Assembly (NCBI GenBank): GCA_012510335.1
Contig: JAAZIF010000113.1
Location: 1 to 5,855 of the forward strand
Length of the DNA stretch: 5,855 bases
Reading direction: 5' to 3'
DNA from: Methanomicrobiales archaeon
GTDB taxonomy: Archaea; Halobacteriota; Methanomicrobia; Methanomicrobiales; Methanoculleaceae
Shown here: positions 5,342-5,855 of the stretch, in pieces
Numbering within the stretch: position 1 is the first letter of the stretch
Layout: the number at the start of each line of letters is the position of its first letter
The notes under the pieces: generated by a model
The model's database searches: none
What the model was told of the DNA's origin: nothing
What the model saw: the letters and a program-made list of their open reading frames with translations, nothing else
Made by a program: the position numbers and the translations under genes

Positions 5342-5855
5342 TGGGCAGGGATCTTGATGCCACCCGTGGGCCGCGCATCATATCCTGGAACGTCACGGCC
5401 CGGTGCAATCTCGCCTGCGCCCACTGCTACATCGATGCAGGCGGGAGCGACTCCATCGGCGACCTCAGCACCGCCGAGGGCATGACACTGATCGACCAGA
5501 TAAGCGCTGTCGGCCGGCCGATCCTGGTTCTCAGCGGGGGCGAACCCCTCCTCCGCCCCGATATCTTCGATCTCGCCAGGTACGCCGCAGGGCGCGGGCT
5601 CCGGGTCGCCATGGGTACGAGCGGCGTCATGATAACCGACGCCGTCGCGGAGCAGATACGTGATGCCGGCATCCGGAAGGTGGCGGTCAGCGTAGACTCC
5701 ACGGATCCGGGCGTCCACGACGCCTTCCGGGGCGTCAACGGCGCCTGGGAGAGGGCGGTCAACGGCATCCGCGCCCTCCGGAGAGCTGGTGTCCCGGTCC
5801 AGATACACTCGATGGTTGCCGGGTCTGATATCGATGGGATCATAGAATTCGGTAA
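5341..5855 (+). CDS. Radical SAM enzyme (AhbC/NirJ-like or SPASM-type), N-terminal part; 3' end outside window
   Basis: The 171 visible residues start at the ATG overlapping the previous stop, with GGGGGTGG (5324-5331) as ribosome site. C22-N-L-A-C26-A-H-C29 is the CxxxCxxC loop binding the 4Fe-4S cluster that cleaves S-adenosylmethionine. SGGEP at 65-69 is the SAM-binding GGE motif. The following TSGVMIT and VAVSVDS stretches are the usual next barrel strands. The opening IISWNVTARCNLACAHCY and GEPLLRPDIFDLARYAAGRGLRV resemble the AhbC/NirJ haem-pathway enzymes and related SPASM proteins. The C-terminal cluster region that would separate these lies outside the window. The enzyme is presumably cytoplasmic and oxygen-sensitive, as expected in an anaerobe. 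The radical SAM assignment is certain; the substrate is not known. Confidence 0.9.
   Translation, partial: MGRDLDATRGPRIISWNVTARCNLACAHCYIDAGGSDSIGDLSTAEGMTLIDQISAVGRPILVLSGGEPLLRPDIFDLARYAAGRGLRVAMGTSGVMITDAVAEQIRDAGIRKVAVSVDSTDPGVHDAFRGVNGAWERAVNGIRALRRAGVPVQIHSMVAGSDIDGIIEFG

Noticed and set aside
4972..5808. Minus-strand open frame of 278 codons
   Set aside because: It is antisense to the radical SAM and membrane-protein genes, whose motifs are unambiguous; the translation is Ala/Gly/Arg-rich with no family features.

Overview
The window looks like accessory DNA from a GC-rich methanogenic euryarchaeon, perhaps Methanomicrobiales (Methanoculleus-like). The reasons are high GC combined with frequent AGG, AGA and ATA codons, archaeal-style GGTG/GGAGGTGA ribosome sites, a TATA-type promoter candidate, and an AhbC-like radical SAM gene. 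No single gene in the window proves the genus, so this placement is an inference.

Positions 1-3787 hold a tight, same-strand three-gene block. First is the C-terminal part of a P-loop ATPase, cut by the left edge. Next is a second ATPase of the BREX-associated DUF2791 (BrxC/BrxD-like) type. It carries a small Tudor/CarD-like N-terminal domain and a spacer built from four 24-residue tandem repeats. Third is a superfamily 2 Lhr-like DEAD/DEAH helicase with all its core motifs. The genes are 11 bases apart or overlap, so they are probably co-transcribed and translationally coupled. Such ATPase-ATPase-helicase sets are known from BREX-like and TerB-linked defence or DNA-processing loci. The BREX core genes (pglZ, pglX) are not visible here, and any partner genes would lie to the left.

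Positions 3788-4996 are mostly non-coding debris. The helicase stop codon lies inside a 12-base perfect complement of the usual 16S rRNA 3' end, with no start codon behind it. This is followed by short GC-rich direct repeats and TATA-like segments. A decayed, truncated IS21-family istA transposase gene (minus strand, about 4584 to 4054) comes next, then about 400 bases without a convincing gene. This looks like a recombination scar at the right border of the defence-like island.

Positions 4997-5855 appear to be a separate unit. A small three-helix membrane protein overlaps by one base with a radical SAM enzyme gene that runs off the right edge. The pair probably forms an operon with its own promoter.
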